A stretch of DNA of 64,000 nucleotides from Paenimyroides ummariense (GTDB lineage Bacteria; Bacteroidota; Bacteroidia; Flavobacteriales; Flavobacteriaceae): positions 1 through 64,000 of the forward strand of contig NZ_FOVI01000016.1 in assembly GCF_900115115.1 (NCBI RefSeq), given 5' to 3'. Below are positions 8,349-16,637 of the stretch, piece after piece. Made by a program: the position numbers and the translations under genes. Below the pieces are notes generated by a model, which had not been told where the DNA came from, did not search any database, and saw only the letters and a program-made list of their open reading frames with translations. The stretch's first letter is position 1, and each line of letters opens with the position of its first letter.

Positions 8349-8961
8349 GGGTTATTTTGTTACGCCCTAATTTTACTCTTTTTTCTTCTTCCAACTGTTT
8401 TAGTAAGCGTGAAACTACTACCCGGGCAGTGCCCAATTCGTTGGCTAACTGTTCATGGGTAATCAAAATGGTTTCCGATTTTAAAAGTTCCGATTTCTTA
8501 TTTAAAAGGTTCAACAGCCTCTCATCCACTTTTTTAAATGCGATGGCATTCACAATTTCCAGCAGTTCCTCAAAACGTTTATGATACAGGCGGAAGATAT
8601 AGTCTAACCATTGGGGATATTCTTTAATGAAGACAGATACTTTATCAATGGGTAAAAACAATATTTCTGCGTCTTCTTCAACCTCTGCTTTTACCTTACT
8701 TGTTTCGTTATGTAAGCCTCCAAGAAACGACATAATGCAGCTTTCACCGGTTTTAATGTAATAGAGAAGAATTTCCCTGCCGTCTTCTTCGGTACGCAGT
8801 ACTTTCATGGATCCTTTAACCACTATAGGGATAGATCCTATGTGTGCACTTTCGTTTAGTATAGTAGTACCTGCTTTAAAATGCTTCCGAATACTGTGTT
8901 CTTGTAATTTTTCTACAAGTTCAGGTGAAGTTTTAAACTCTGCAATTTGTTTTAGTTCCAT
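8341..8961 (-). CDS. Crp/Fnr family transcriptional regulator of the sulfur operon
   Basis: A 206-residue regulator: cyclic-nucleotide-binding-like beta roll (about 20-125), long dimer helix, and C-terminal HTH with HEQLANELGTARVVVSRLLKQL as the recognition part. No Fnr-type Cys cluster is present; one Cys (GESCIMSF) is near residue 74. This class commonly sits before rhodanese and YeeE genes in Bacteroidota. It is the first gene of a minus-strand operon running to 5421, and the repeated motifs at 7969 and 8331 are its likely targets. Confidence 0.92.
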   Translation of the reverse strand: MELKQIAEFKTSPELVEKLQEHSIRKHFKAGTTILNESAHIGSIPIVVKGSMKVLRTEEDGREILLYYIKTGESCIMSFLGGLHNETSKVKAEVEEDAEILFLPIDKVSVFIKEYPQWLDYIFRLYHKRFEELLEIVNAIAFKKVDERLLNLLNKKSELLKSETILITHEQLANELGTARVVVSRLLKQLEEEKRVKLGRNKITLM

Positions 8962-9267
8962 TGGTTAAAAGATATTTTAGATTCTTTTGGTTAGAATAAT
9001 CAAATTTACAACTATAATTTACAGTAAGTAAGTTTTGTATAGGATGCTTATACCATAGCTCTAAGGTTCTTATACTTAAGGTTTATAAAGCCTGTACTTG
9101 GTCTGTATTTCAATTTGGGGTTCCTTTGCATTTACTTTTTAATCTCTATAAGCACGTCATAAGTAATAAAAATGATCTTATATAATAGACATTTTTATAG
9201 ATAGTTTGTAGAAAAAGTTACAACGAAAATTTGTATTTTTAAATTACAACAATAAAAATAATAAGCT
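8962..9267. other. divergent spacer between the sulfur operon and a small hypothetical gene
   Basis: Apart from a weak Crp-site relative at 8980-8999 (CTTTTGGTTAGAATAA on the plus strand), I see AT-rich DNA only. Confidence 0.4.
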
Positions 9268-9561
9268 ATGAAAAGACTAAAATCGTATCGAGGAGATCCT
9301 ACGTTTATTACTGTATTTCAAAACGGTTACCACTTAATTAATAATGGTTATTACATTGTTAGGGCAGATAAAGGTACTGCTTTAGATTCTTCGAAAAAGA
9401 ACAATGAAAATGTACTGATAAAAATTAATTCCGATTATTATCTGTTTGAAATGAATGATGAGGTTAAAAAAAATAACACATTCTTTGATAATTTAAAGCG
9501 GTACAACCAAATCAGCTTACGGAATATATCAAAAGAAGAATACGATAACTATCGTAATTAA
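9268..9561 (+). CDS. hypothetical small protein
   Basis: A 97-residue soluble, basic and Asn-rich protein that I do not recognise. It starts MKRLKSYRGDPTFITVFQNG. There is no signal peptide or membrane segment. A purine-rich stretch before the ATG and a perfect terminator 5 bases after the stop make it a convincing single-gene unit. No neighbour suggests a role. Confidence 0.65.
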   Translation: MKRLKSYRGDPTFITVFQNGYHLINNGYYIVRADKGTALDSSKKNNENVLIKINSDYYLFEMNDEVKKNNTFFDNLKRYNQISLRNISKEEYDNYRN

Positions 9562-9565
9562 CAAC

Positions 9566-9591
9566 AAAACCGATCCAGATGATCGGTTTTT
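9566..9591. terminator. bidirectional terminator between convergent genes
   Basis: A perfect 10-bp stem (AAAACCGATC with GATCGGTTTT), 5-base loop, flanked by A and T runs on the two sides. It separates the small plus-strand gene from the converging DUF3050 gene. Confidence 0.9.
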
Positions 9592-9613
9592 ATCTTACTA
9601 TAATAATTATTCT

Positions 9614-10390
9614 TTAATTACTGTTTTTATCGATTAACTCTTCAATCGCATCCCATAATCTAATCCTTTTTTCTAAAGATGTAACTGCTGTTTGTGCGGC
9701 TTCGTTCCATTTTACAGCATCAGTTCCACATAAGTAGGCAATCATCTCAAATGCCATAGGCCCGTGCTCGTCTGCGTCCAGTTCAATATGGCGTTCAAAA
9801 TAATAAACAAGATCGGTAAGATCGGTATCTTTAAAGCGCAGTTTAAATTCTTTAAGCATTTCGGTAAACATATTCGGAATCAGATCTTCACGCCCAAAAG
9901 TAAATGCAGATGCTATTTCATGGGGTTTTCCAGCATCGATTACCTCAAAAGTGAAGGTTAGAAATTCTTTGATATAAGGGTGAAGCATGCTCAATTTTAT
10001 AGCGTTGAATATATCTGTTTGCTGTACATTTTTTAAAAACGTTTCAATGTATTTCGTATCCGTATTGCTTTTTCGCATAGCTTCCAGATACATTTCAAAA
10101 TGGCTCAGCCTTTTTCCATCCAATGTTACATCGGATTCTTCTGCAAGTACAATTTCGTTGATCAGATACCTGACTTCGGGGTTGGGAGAAGCAAACCATG
10201 GGCTTGTTGTACATGTAAGCTTTGACTGTAAAGCCTTTAACAACGACATAAAATCCCAGACCGCATACACATGAACCTGTAAAAATTGCTGCAGGTCGGG
10301 AATGGTAACTATCTTTTTGTATAAGGAATGGTTGATCAGTTTATCCTTCTGGGGCTGTATGTAGCTGTTTATTTCGTTTATTGAGGTCAT
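9614..10390 (-). CDS. DUF3050 family protein (heme-oxygenase-like fold)
   Basis: A 258-residue soluble protein of the DUF3050 family, related to the heme-oxygenase/TENA helical fold. Family landmarks are LINHSLYKKIVTIPDLQQFLQVHVYAVWDFM near the start, the motif LAEESDV, the His-rich FEMYLEAM region, ASAFTFGREDLIPNMF, and YYFERHIELDADEHGPMAFEM near the end. The conserved His, Glu and Asp could bind a metal. The reaction is unknown, and no neighbour gives a clue. Confidence 0.85.
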   Translation of the reverse strand: MTSINEINSYIQPQKDKLINHSLYKKIVTIPDLQQFLQVHVYAVWDFMSLLKALQSKLTCTTSPWFASPNPEVRYLINEIVLAEESDVTLDGKRLSHFEMYLEAMRKSNTDTKYIETFLKNVQQTDIFNAIKLSMLHPYIKEFLTFTFEVIDAGKPHEIASAFTFGREDLIPNMFTEMLKEFKLRFKDTDLTDLVYYFERHIELDADEHGPMAFEMIAYLCGTDAVKWNEAAQTAVTSLEKRIRLWDAIEELIDKNSN

Positions 10391-10438
10391 ATTTTTTTTG
10401 CAAATATATTATTAATATAGGGATAATGTCAGTATAGT

Positions 10439-10624
10439 TTAGCTTTTTAAAACATAATAGCGAAAATGTAATCCTTCATAAAGTGCTGTAAACTGTAATT
10501 TCAGATTCTTATCATTTGCGAAATCATCTAATATCCAAACCACAAGAGATGAAACGTTAGTTGATCCGGGAGCAAGACACTGTTTCGGCGGGGTAGCTTC
10601 AAAAGCTAAACTGGAACACGTAGC
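10439..10624 (-). other. open stretch without start codon, possible gene remnant
   Basis: On the minus strand about 61 codons are open between two stops (including EATPPKQCLAPGSTNVSS and ILDDFANDKNLKLQF) with no ATG at the front. The plus strand of 10540-10625 is richer in G and C than its surroundings and holds the hairpin TAGCTT-CAA-AAGCTA. I cannot tell a decayed gene from a non-coding RNA. The remaining 100 bases before the next gene hold nothing I can name. Confidence 0.3.
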
Positions 10625-10728
10625 TTAAGGGTAATAAAAATGAAAGTCGTCAAATATAAGTGAATCCCTAATGTACTATGTATTATTAAATTTGGTAACT
10701 TTAATTAACTTATTTAAATTCTTTTGAT

Positions 10729-11547
10729 ATGATAAAAATACTGTTCCCTACAGACTATTCTGCAACGGCAGACAATGCTTTTATCTACGCAATGCAGATT
10801 TGTAAAAATTACAACGGTGAACTGTTCGTTTTACATTCTTATACATCAAAAAGTAGTTATAAAAATGTAGGTCAGGGAAATCCACTGGCTGCATCGGATT
10901 TGTTTAAAGACCAAATAAATAAAATGCACCGGCTTGCTGCAGAAAATAATTTAGGACAGGTACCTTTAAATTTTTTTATGGAAGAAGGAGAACTGGTACA
11001 AAGTATTCTTGATATTGTTTCAAAACAAGATATCAGCTTAATTGTAATGGGTACAACAGGCAATTCCGGCGTCGAAAATAAAATATTGGGTTCTACCACA
11101 GTCGGCGTTATAAACAATGTAGATATCCCAGTACTCAGTATTCCGCACTTATGTAAATTTCAGGAAATTGATGCCGTTGGGTTCACAACGGTTTATGATG
11201 AAGAAGATGCTTTGGTTTTGCGAAAGATGATTCCTTATGTCAAATTGGCTAATGCTGATATTTACTGTATTCACGTGAATAAGGGTAAGGAAGCTAAAAC
11301 GCAAGAAGAAGTTGTACGATGGAAACTGCAGTTTAAGCAAGATCCTGTTTATTTCGTCGAAAAAAATCAGGATGATATCATAAAGGCAGTTTTTAATTTT
11401 ATCGACCAGTATTCTATTGATATGTTAAGTTGTATTACCAGAAACAAATCACTTTTTCAGCGTGTTTTTGAAGGCAGTATTGCCGAAAAATTATCTTATC
11501 ATAAACGAATTCCTTTATTAACCTTTCATGAAAATATGTTTAAGTAA
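10729..11547 (+). CDS. universal stress protein, tandem UspA domains
   Basis: A 272-residue cytoplasmic protein of two UspA-like domains. The first (1-140) is complete: ILFPTDYSATADNAFIYAMQI at the start and LIVMGTTGNSGVENKILGSTT, the G-2X-G-9X-G-(S/T) ATP-binding pattern. The second (145-270) is divergent: it keeps DMLSCITRNKSLFQRVFEGSIAEKL, lacking the full glycine pattern. Such tandem Usp proteins are common in Bacteroidota and respond to starvation or hypoxia. It is a single gene. Confidence 0.92.
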   Translation: MIKILFPTDYSATADNAFIYAMQICKNYNGELFVLHSYTSKSSYKNVGQGNPLAASDLFKDQINKMHRLAAENNLGQVPLNFFMEEGELVQSILDIVSKQDISLIVMGTTGNSGVENKILGSTTVGVINNVDIPVLSIPHLCKFQEIDAVGFTTVYDEEDALVLRKMIPYVKLANADIYCIHVNKGKEAKTQEEVVRWKLQFKQDPVYFVEKNQDDIIKAVFNFIDQYSIDMLSCITRNKSLFQRVFEGSIAEKLSYHKRIPLLTFHENMFK

Positions 11548-11594
11548 CGAATCATTTTAAAATATAGTGAAAAGTAATTATTAGCTATCGTGGT

Positions 11595-11819
11595 TTATAT
11601 TTTTATGTGTTGCCGGTTCGTTTTTAGATAACAGTACAAAGTGCCATTTGAATTTTTCAGAATACTTTTTCTCAAAATATAAGTTCCTTCAGGTATGCAC
11701 GAAAAACGCCTTTTGTTGTCCTGCCAAGGCAGCTCAATGGTGTAGGCTATGTGCTTTCCTTTTAGGGTAAGTTTGCCGTGCACGGTCGTTGCCAGATAAA
11801 TAGTATAAGCACCAGCATA
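11595..11819 (-). pseudogene. DUF5675 fragment (phage or ICE-like)
   Basis: The reading TVHGKLTLKGKHIAYTIELP followed by WQDNKRRFSCIPEGTYILRK matches the N-terminal half of DUF5675 proteins, which sit in prophages and conjugative elements. Only about 75 codons are open, no good start codon is present and the C-terminal half is missing. It is the first of several relics in this 1.4 kb stretch. Confidence 0.6.
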
Positions 11820-12436
11820 TTACTGCTTGTTAAGGTTAACCACTGCCAGTACGTTAAACGAACCGTTGTTCAGCATATAGAACACCCCGAAACTGAATAG
11901 AGTAGTAACATGAATTTGAAAAACGACATTATAAAAAGCCGTAAAGCGATGAATGTTTTTACACGTAAAGAACAAAACGCCTTTTTGAGCGAAGCGAGCA
12001 TTGTTTTGTTTACTGGGAAAGTTTGAAGAGTAGGTTTTTTTATGAAGTCTTGATTTTTTTGATTCGTTTTTGTGTCAAGACAAAAATGAACAAATAGGGT
12101 TTTAAACTATAAATTGTATTTTTTTGTATTATAGTTGTTATTTATCTTAACCACAAACCTTAAGTTTCACGGTTTCCAAACTGTAAAATAATGAATGTCG
12201 CAAAAGATGAAGAATGAAAAGTCCAATTTTAATTGTAAAAACTGAGATATTATATTTTTGATTGATAATGGAATAGTTTAATTACGAAAATTTAAAAAGG
12301 ACATTCCTTGGTAAATTAAAATACTAACAAAAATCCTCATTTAATTCCTAGTTATAATAAATTTTTTGTCTCCCAAGGTGGTAAACCATCAATCTGTTTG
12401 CGACTTATTTAGCAGAATAAATAAGGAAATATCGAC
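11820..12436. other. gene-free stretch among mobile-element relics
   Basis: Only short frames are open. One (ATG at 11911) reads MNLKNDIIKSRKAMNVFTRK and stops after 38 codons; I cannot support it as a gene. The rest is AT-rich without recognisable structure. Confidence 0.3.
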
Positions 12437-12741
12437 ATCAATCAAACCTTTGAACTCAAAAATGGCAGCAGGCAGTACAACTATTTCAAATGCATACAGT
12501 ATATAAAGCAGCAGGGTAAAATTCTCTATGGCAGCAGCTACCGTATCCATCTGTCACAAAAACAGCAGCTGTACCAATTGTTATTTTATGCTACTGCAAA
12601 CAAAGCGGAGTGTATGTTGTACGGAATCGATCTGAAAAAGGACTATTGGTTACCGAACCCGAAAACAGTTATGTATCGGTTGCCGAATTCTGTATCTACA
12701 GCGGACTCCCGTATCAGGAAGTTACGGCCTTCTTAGATTGA
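12437..12741 (+). pseudogene. frameshifted hypothetical gene remnant
   Basis: The first frame reads QTFELKNGSRQYNYFKCIQY and continues to AECMLYGIDLKK, about 70 codons with no ATG at the front. At the A-run near 12640 the coherent reading moves to another frame: KGLLVTEPENSYVSVAEFCI and YSGLPYQEVTAFLD, ending at 12741. Both halves look like protein, so this is probably one gene broken by a frameshift. I do not recognise the family. A mobile-element origin is suggested only by the neighbours. Confidence 0.5.
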
Positions 12742-12785
12742 ATTGAATAACCACAACCATAGAATTAAAATCATAATCATAATTT

Positions 12786-12921
12786 TTATTCTATGCCTTT
12801 ACCTCTGTTTCTAAATTCTCTATCTTCATATTTGGTATACCTGCCCCGGGTAATGCGTAGAGCGTCTGCCGTCTTCTGCTGTGAGATATCTGTCTGGCTT
12901 CTAAGGTAGCATATGTTTTCT
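12786..12921 (-). pseudogene. XRE-type helix-turn-helix remnant
   Basis: The reading ENICYLRSQTDISQQKTADA then LRITRGRYTKYEDREFRNRG matches the core of Cro/C1-type HTH repressors (SQ..lA..L.i.r.ry..yE). It is preceded by an in-frame TAA and has no start codon, so only a stump of the regulator remains. Confidence 0.6.
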
Positions 12922-12994
12922 TATAAAAATAGCGATTCCTATAATTTTTAGCGGCAAACATAGGTAATATTGGATATTAAATGTACTTTTTATA

Positions 12995-13768
12995 CTATAG
13001 ATATCCGTTTTCTAAACTACGTTTTATAAGTTCTATGCTGTTTTTTGATTTTGTTTTCTTTAAAATATTTTTGTGGTGTGTGCGTACCGTGTGGTATGAA
13101 ATGTTTAAGACACTTGCAATTTCTTTATCGCTGTAACTTCTTGTAAGTAAAAGTAAAATTTCCAGCTCACGTTTTGTAAGCCGTTCTTCCAGCTTATCTT
13201 CAATTTTTTCCACTTTAAAACATTTCTGGTAAAAATCATTTCGGTAGCCTACACCGCTAACTGTTACAATATAGTTGTTTGTGGTGGTAATGTGCTGTAT
13301 GTTGGTGTGTATGTTAATGGTTTGTATCAGCCTGCCCATTTCATCTTTCGCTGTGTGTATGGCTTGGTGGTGAAAAAGTTCGTATTTATTCTCGGAAACC
13401 TTCATACGAAAACAATATCCCGATTTTAAATTTAGGATATGTTCTGACCCCATAGAATTAATTTTTTTAAAAGACCAGGTTTCAGCTTCTACCACAAAAG
13501 GTAAGTCATCAGGATGAATCAAATCGATAATGTCTTTTAAATGTGCTGGATAATCTGGTAACGGGTGAAGTGTAAGAATATCCGGATGAAAGTTGTTAAT
13601 GTTACTGGTGGCGATCTCTAATACATAATAGTAATATTTACCCATAACAAAAATATCTGCCAAAATACGTTCTAATTTAGGCGGATCTATAACAGATGCA
13701 CTGTTCTGGGCAAGTGCATCGGGGTATCTTTCCCAAACTTCGTTCAATACATGCTTAACAGATTTCAT
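12995..13768 (-). CDS. LuxR-type helix-turn-helix regulator with PAS-like sensor half
   Basis: A 257-residue protein. The C-terminal GerE/LuxR HTH is clear: LTKRELEILLLLTRSYSDKE, then NISYHTVRTHHKNILKKT. The N-terminal 190 residues hold a PAS-fold-like region (HPLPDYPAHLKDIIDLIHPDDLPFVVEAE is typical of PAS 'H.dD...' segments). It has no receiver domain and no membrane segment, so it probably senses a small molecule in the cytoplasm. It stands divergent to the exported-protein island starting at 13880 and may regulate it; that link is inferred from position only. Confidence 0.85.
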   Translation of the reverse strand: MKSVKHVLNEVWERYPDALAQNSASVIDPPKLERILADIFVMGKYYYYVLEIATSNINNFHPDILTLHPLPDYPAHLKDIIDLIHPDDLPFVVEAETWSFKKINSMGSEHILNLKSGYCFRMKVSENKYELFHHQAIHTAKDEMGRLIQTINIHTNIQHITTTNNYIVTVSGVGYRNDFYQKCFKVEKIEDKLEERLTKRELEILLLLTRSYSDKEIASVLNISYHTVRTHHKNILKKTKSKNSIELIKRSLENGYL

Positions 13769-13879
13769 AAGCCATTACTTTTGTTATAAAAATAGTTAAA
13801 ATACTCTTAAAAATACCGCAATTGAGGTATTTTTTAACAATTAAAAAAAATTGAAATTTATATCTGCAAATTTATTGGT

Positions 13880-14380
13880 ATGCGAGTAGTTATGTATTTT
13901 ATAATAGTTGCTTTTTATTCAGCAGGTTATAGTCAAAAACCTAAAATTACTGAAGCACTTAACAGTGCGTTATATACAGAAAATAAAATGCAACGTTCAA
14001 ACCCAGCGAATAGTTACAAAATAAGCTGGCACCAGGGCTACAAAGTAAAAGACAGTTTGCTGTATATACACTTTACAAAAACCGATACCCTTAGTAAATG
14101 CAGCTATACAGTTTACAGAACAGTAAACATATATAATATAAACGCTGTTGCAAAAGATATTAACGTAGTGTTTTTAACCCGTCCAAATGCAGTAAAAGAG
14201 GTTATAACATACAATAAATGCGCTGCCAATACAGCTACACCAAGAACAGAAACCTATTACAGCGATTTGTTTTTTACCGAAATAAGAAGTGCTAAAAACA
14301 ATGAAGATTTAGCAGTACGTTTACAACAGGCATTCGCAGAAAGCTGTTTACAGATTAATATACCTTATTGGTATGATTGA
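13880..14380 (+). CDS. hypothetical exported protein
   Basis: A 166-residue protein with a short signal peptide ending in GYSQ. I do not recognise the mature part. It has four Cys-containing patches (KCSYTVYR, NKCAAN, ESCLQI), consistent with disulfides outside the cytoplasm. Its end (DLAVRLQQAFAESC) resembles the end of the next gene's product (LDKRMLKALIHLNTFC), so the two may be distant relatives. It opens the island of exported proteins. Confidence 0.7.
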   Translation: MRVVMYFIIVAFYSAGYSQKPKITEALNSALYTENKMQRSNPANSYKISWHQGYKVKDSLLYIHFTKTDTLSKCSYTVYRTVNIYNINAVAKDINVVFLTRPNAVKEVITYNKCAANTATPRTETYYSDLFFTEIRSAKNNEDLAVRLQQAFAESCLQINIPYWYD

Positions 14381-14467
14381 AAAGAAAGATAAAGAGTAGG
14401 TATTGAGAAATTATAATAGTTAATGATGATTAACCCTTAAAAGTAGAACAATTAAATAATAGAAACT

Positions 14468-14899
14468 ATGAAAACAACAATTAAAACAATATGCCTATTG
14501 GCTTTTTTAAATTTTGCAGGACAAAGCCAAGCCCAGACAAAAGAGGAAACAATTTCATGGATAAAGGAAAAGATAGAAAAATATCCTATTTATGATAAAA
14601 ATATTGTAAAATCAATAGATCCATGTAAAATTACTGTGGAGGAATATATCGTTGAAAATGGGAAAGAGTACTTGTACTTAACATCTAACATTCCAACTAC
14701 CCCAATTGCATTCCAAGGTAAAATGATGTTTTTTAATAAAGAAGTTGTCGAAAAGATCTATCAAAATCTAAATTCGATAGAATATAGTAGTAATGCAGCT
14801 GTATTTGATCCAGAAAAAGAACCTGAACTAGACAAAAGAATGCTTAAAGCCTTAATTCATCTAAATACCTTTTGCTCAAACAAAAAAGAAACATTTTAA
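14468..14899 (+). CDS. hypothetical exported protein
   Basis: A 143-residue protein with a signal peptide (MKTTIKTICLLAFLNFAGQSQAQ). The mature domain has two Cys. The C-terminal pattern 'E..lDkRmlkAlihLn..C' is one I have seen in Bacteroidota exported proteins of unknown role. It ends 17 bases before the protease start, so the two are probably co-transcribed. Confidence 0.72.
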   Translation: MKTTIKTICLLAFLNFAGQSQAQTKEETISWIKEKIEKYPIYDKNIVKSIDPCKITVEEYIVENGKEYLYLTSNIPTTPIAFQGKMMFFNKEVVEKIYQNLNSIEYSSNAAVFDPEKEPELDKRMLKALIHLNTFCSNKKETF

Positions 14900-14916
14900 C
14901 TTTAAATATAAAAATT

Positions 14917-15417
14917 ATGAAAACAAAAATACTAATGTTGGTACTGCTGCTATATAGTACTAGTCAATTAAAAGCACAAATAAATTGTCAAGAAAAAAGT
15001 ATGTGGTGTTGGGCGGCATGCGTGCAAAGTGCATTAGGGCAAGCGGGTGTGCAACAAACACAATCGCAAATTGTTTCACGTCTTACAGGATGGCCAGAAG
15101 ACAGACCGGCACGTAGTGAGGAAGTAATTGCATTGTTAACCTCATATAACTTTAGGGCGTGGAATGTTGCTTACCCTGCTAATCCGGAACAATTATACAA
15201 TACCTTGGCAAGCGGTTGGAAATTAATTGCCTTTGTAAATCCCTCTAACAATCCTAATATTGGGCATTTTATTATGTTGCAAGGTATTTCGCCTTACACG
15301 GGTAATATTATGGTTAGCGACCCATCGTCATGTTTAACATATGAACAAGATATACAACATTTATATTATGCGTGGAAATGGAGTAGTTCTATTGTTGTAG
15401 GAACACCTTTAACTTAA
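14917..15417 (+). CDS. exported papain-like cysteine protease
   Basis: A 166-residue protein from MKTKILMLV, with a signal peptide ending KAQ. NCQEKSMWCWAACVQSAL contains the papain Q-x5-C arrangement with the catalytic Cys in WCWAA. NIGHFIMLQGI supplies the His, and VSDPSS a possible Asp. The set matches small papain-like proteases of the AvrRpt2/C39-like type. It would act in the periplasm or outside. A longer frame begins at 14872 but lacks a signal sequence and overlaps the preceding gene. The target is unknown. The neighbourhood of small exported proteins suggests an effector-like or maturation role. Confidence 0.85.
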   Translation: MKTKILMLVLLLYSTSQLKAQINCQEKSMWCWAACVQSALGQAGVQQTQSQIVSRLTGWPEDRPARSEEVIALLTSYNFRAWNVAYPANPEQLYNTLASGWKLIAFVNPSNNPNIGHFIMLQGISPYTGNIMVSDPSSCLTYEQDIQHLYYAWKWSSSIVVGTPLT

Positions 15418-15430
15418 AACAATTTTACAA

Positions 15431-15838
15431 ATGAAAAAACTAATTACACTTTTTGTACTATTTCTTGGATTAGGAATAGCGAATGCACAAGAAAAGAAAC
15501 CTATTTTCGGATATTTAGAATATCATTACCACTTTAATGATATATATTATAGTGACATTTTTCAACTAACACAGAACGAATGCGGTGATAAAACCTTTAT
15601 TACATCTGCAAAAGAAACTTTTGAAAAATACTTGATATCTCAATACGGATTTAAAGCTGATCAGTACGGTGATATAGGATTTTCGTATTTGCCGTATGGC
15701 GATAATGAAAATGAAGAAGATTTTCGGACTAAAGAACAAGCTGAAGAGGGTAGAAAAAGAGCAATAGCACGAATAAAATCTGATATTACAGATGTTAAAA
15801 TAACCGTTACGACTTTTAATTTTATATGTAAGAAATAA
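15431..15838 (+). CDS. hypothetical exported protein
   Basis: A 135-residue protein with a clear signal peptide (MKKLITLFVLFLGLGIANAQ). The mature part is acidic, with aromatic-rich YHYHFNDIYYSDIFQL and a charged helix (EEDFRTKEQAEEGRKRAI). Only two Cys are present. No family is recognised. It starts 13 bases after the protease stop, so it could be the protease's partner, for example an inhibitor; that is speculative. Confidence 0.7.
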   Translation: MKKLITLFVLFLGLGIANAQEKKPIFGYLEYHYHFNDIYYSDIFQLTQNECGDKTFITSAKETFEKYLISQYGFKADQYGDIGFSYLPYGDNENEEDFRTKEQAEEGRKRAIARIKSDITDVKITVTTFNFICKK

Positions 15839-15851
15839 TAGTTTGATGATA

Positions 15852-16039
15852 AACCAACGCTTCAATGACCAAAGCAAAACCACCTAAGATTTTTACCAGG
15901 AAGTCTGGGTGGTTTGTTCTTCTTGTAATATAAAAGTTATTGCAAAAGCAGATTATAAAGGTCAAAAGTCCGGTTGTTTTGTGCAAATTGCAGTTATAAC
16001 AAAACAATCTCAACAGAGGCGGAGGTTTTGGGTATATAA
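15852..16039 (+). pseudogene. decayed copy of the zinc-ribbon gene found at 18338
   Basis: In one frame this reads QRFNDQSKTT, stop, DFYQEVWVVCSSCN, then IKVIAKADYKGQ. After a frameshift near 15980 it reads CANCSYNKTISTEAEVLGI. The intact gene reads NRFQDENKILSDFYGEVWVK with CPQCNKKAIATADYD and later CESCGYNKQTSTETSVFGI. All four zinc Cys are matched once the frameshift is allowed. A Ser codon has become TAA. Homology stops at 16033, followed by a stop at 16037 and the ankyrin-like array. The array is thus flanked by a dead and a live copy of the same gene. Confidence 0.85.
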
Positions 16040-16071
16040 TATTTTAAATTAAAAACTTAAATTTCACCAAC

Positions 16072-16590
16072 ATGCAAAATCTATTTTTAATTCTCGCATT
16101 CCTCCTTGCAGGAATAGGATATGCCCAAACAGAAAATAATTCAGAACCGAATCTTGACGGACTGTGTGCGAAAGTATACACAGCCCAAGAAGAAGATGAA
16201 GGCAGTCCAAATATATACACATATCAAACAAAAATTCTTTCAGCAGCGCGCGTAAGTTCCTCCGATACCGAAGATGAAGTCAAAAAAAAAGTTCAAAAAT
16301 TCTGGAAGAAAAATGAAGAAAAACTTATTTGTGATAATTTGGGCTTCAATGTTCCAAAAGGTTCAATTGTTAAACTTGCAGTAGCCCGTAGATTTGAAGA
16401 TTTTATAGATGATGTTACTGAGACTTGGAACGTAGATTTAAATAAAGTTGACAAATCTGATAATAAAACTGTTTTGGACTATGTTCATTATGAAATGGAA
16501 ATAAGAAAAGGCACTCCTCATGAACCTGTCCTCCAAAGATACTATAAGAAACTAAGAGCCGCCGGCGCAAAATATAAATCGGAATTGTAG
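16072..16590 (+). CDS. ankyrin-like exported protein, array copy 1 (type A)
   Basis: A 172-residue protein with signal peptide MQNLFLILAFLLAGIGYAQ. The mature C-terminal half looks like two degenerate ankyrin repeats: GSIVKLAVARRFEDFIDDV plus DLNKVD, then TVLDYVHYE ... YKKLRAAGAK. These follow the ankyrin order (start of the next repeat 'D..G.T.Ld.a' and ending 'L...GA'). The N-terminal half has conserved Cys (LDGLCAKV, KLICDN). The end is AAGAKYKSEL, as in all four copies. It is probably periplasmic. Sibling of 16638. Confidence 0.75.
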   Translation: MQNLFLILAFLLAGIGYAQTENNSEPNLDGLCAKVYTAQEEDEGSPNIYTYQTKILSAARVSSSDTEDEVKKKVQKFWKKNEEKLICDNLGFNVPKGSIVKLAVARRFEDFIDDVTETWNVDLNKVDKSDNKTVLDYVHYEMEIRKGTPHEPVLQRYYKKLRAAGAKYKSEL

Positions 16591-16637
16591 CCCGTAAAAA
16601 AAAGCCTGAAATTATGAACATAAAAAATTTCACAAAC

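Noticed and set aside
10540..10625. Possible cobalamin, TPP or c-di-GMP riboswitch before the UspA gene
   Set aside because: I compared the conserved cores of these classes by eye and none fits; kept only as an unexplained segment.
14872..14916. Longer protease frame starting at 14872
   Set aside because: The extra residues precede a normal signal peptide and overlap the end of the previous gene.
15875..15915. Hairpin AAACCACC...GGTGGTTT resembling a terminator after the exported gene at 15431
   Set aside because: It lies inside the decayed zinc-ribbon copy, and the bases pair by chance of that coding sequence; the T run is poor.
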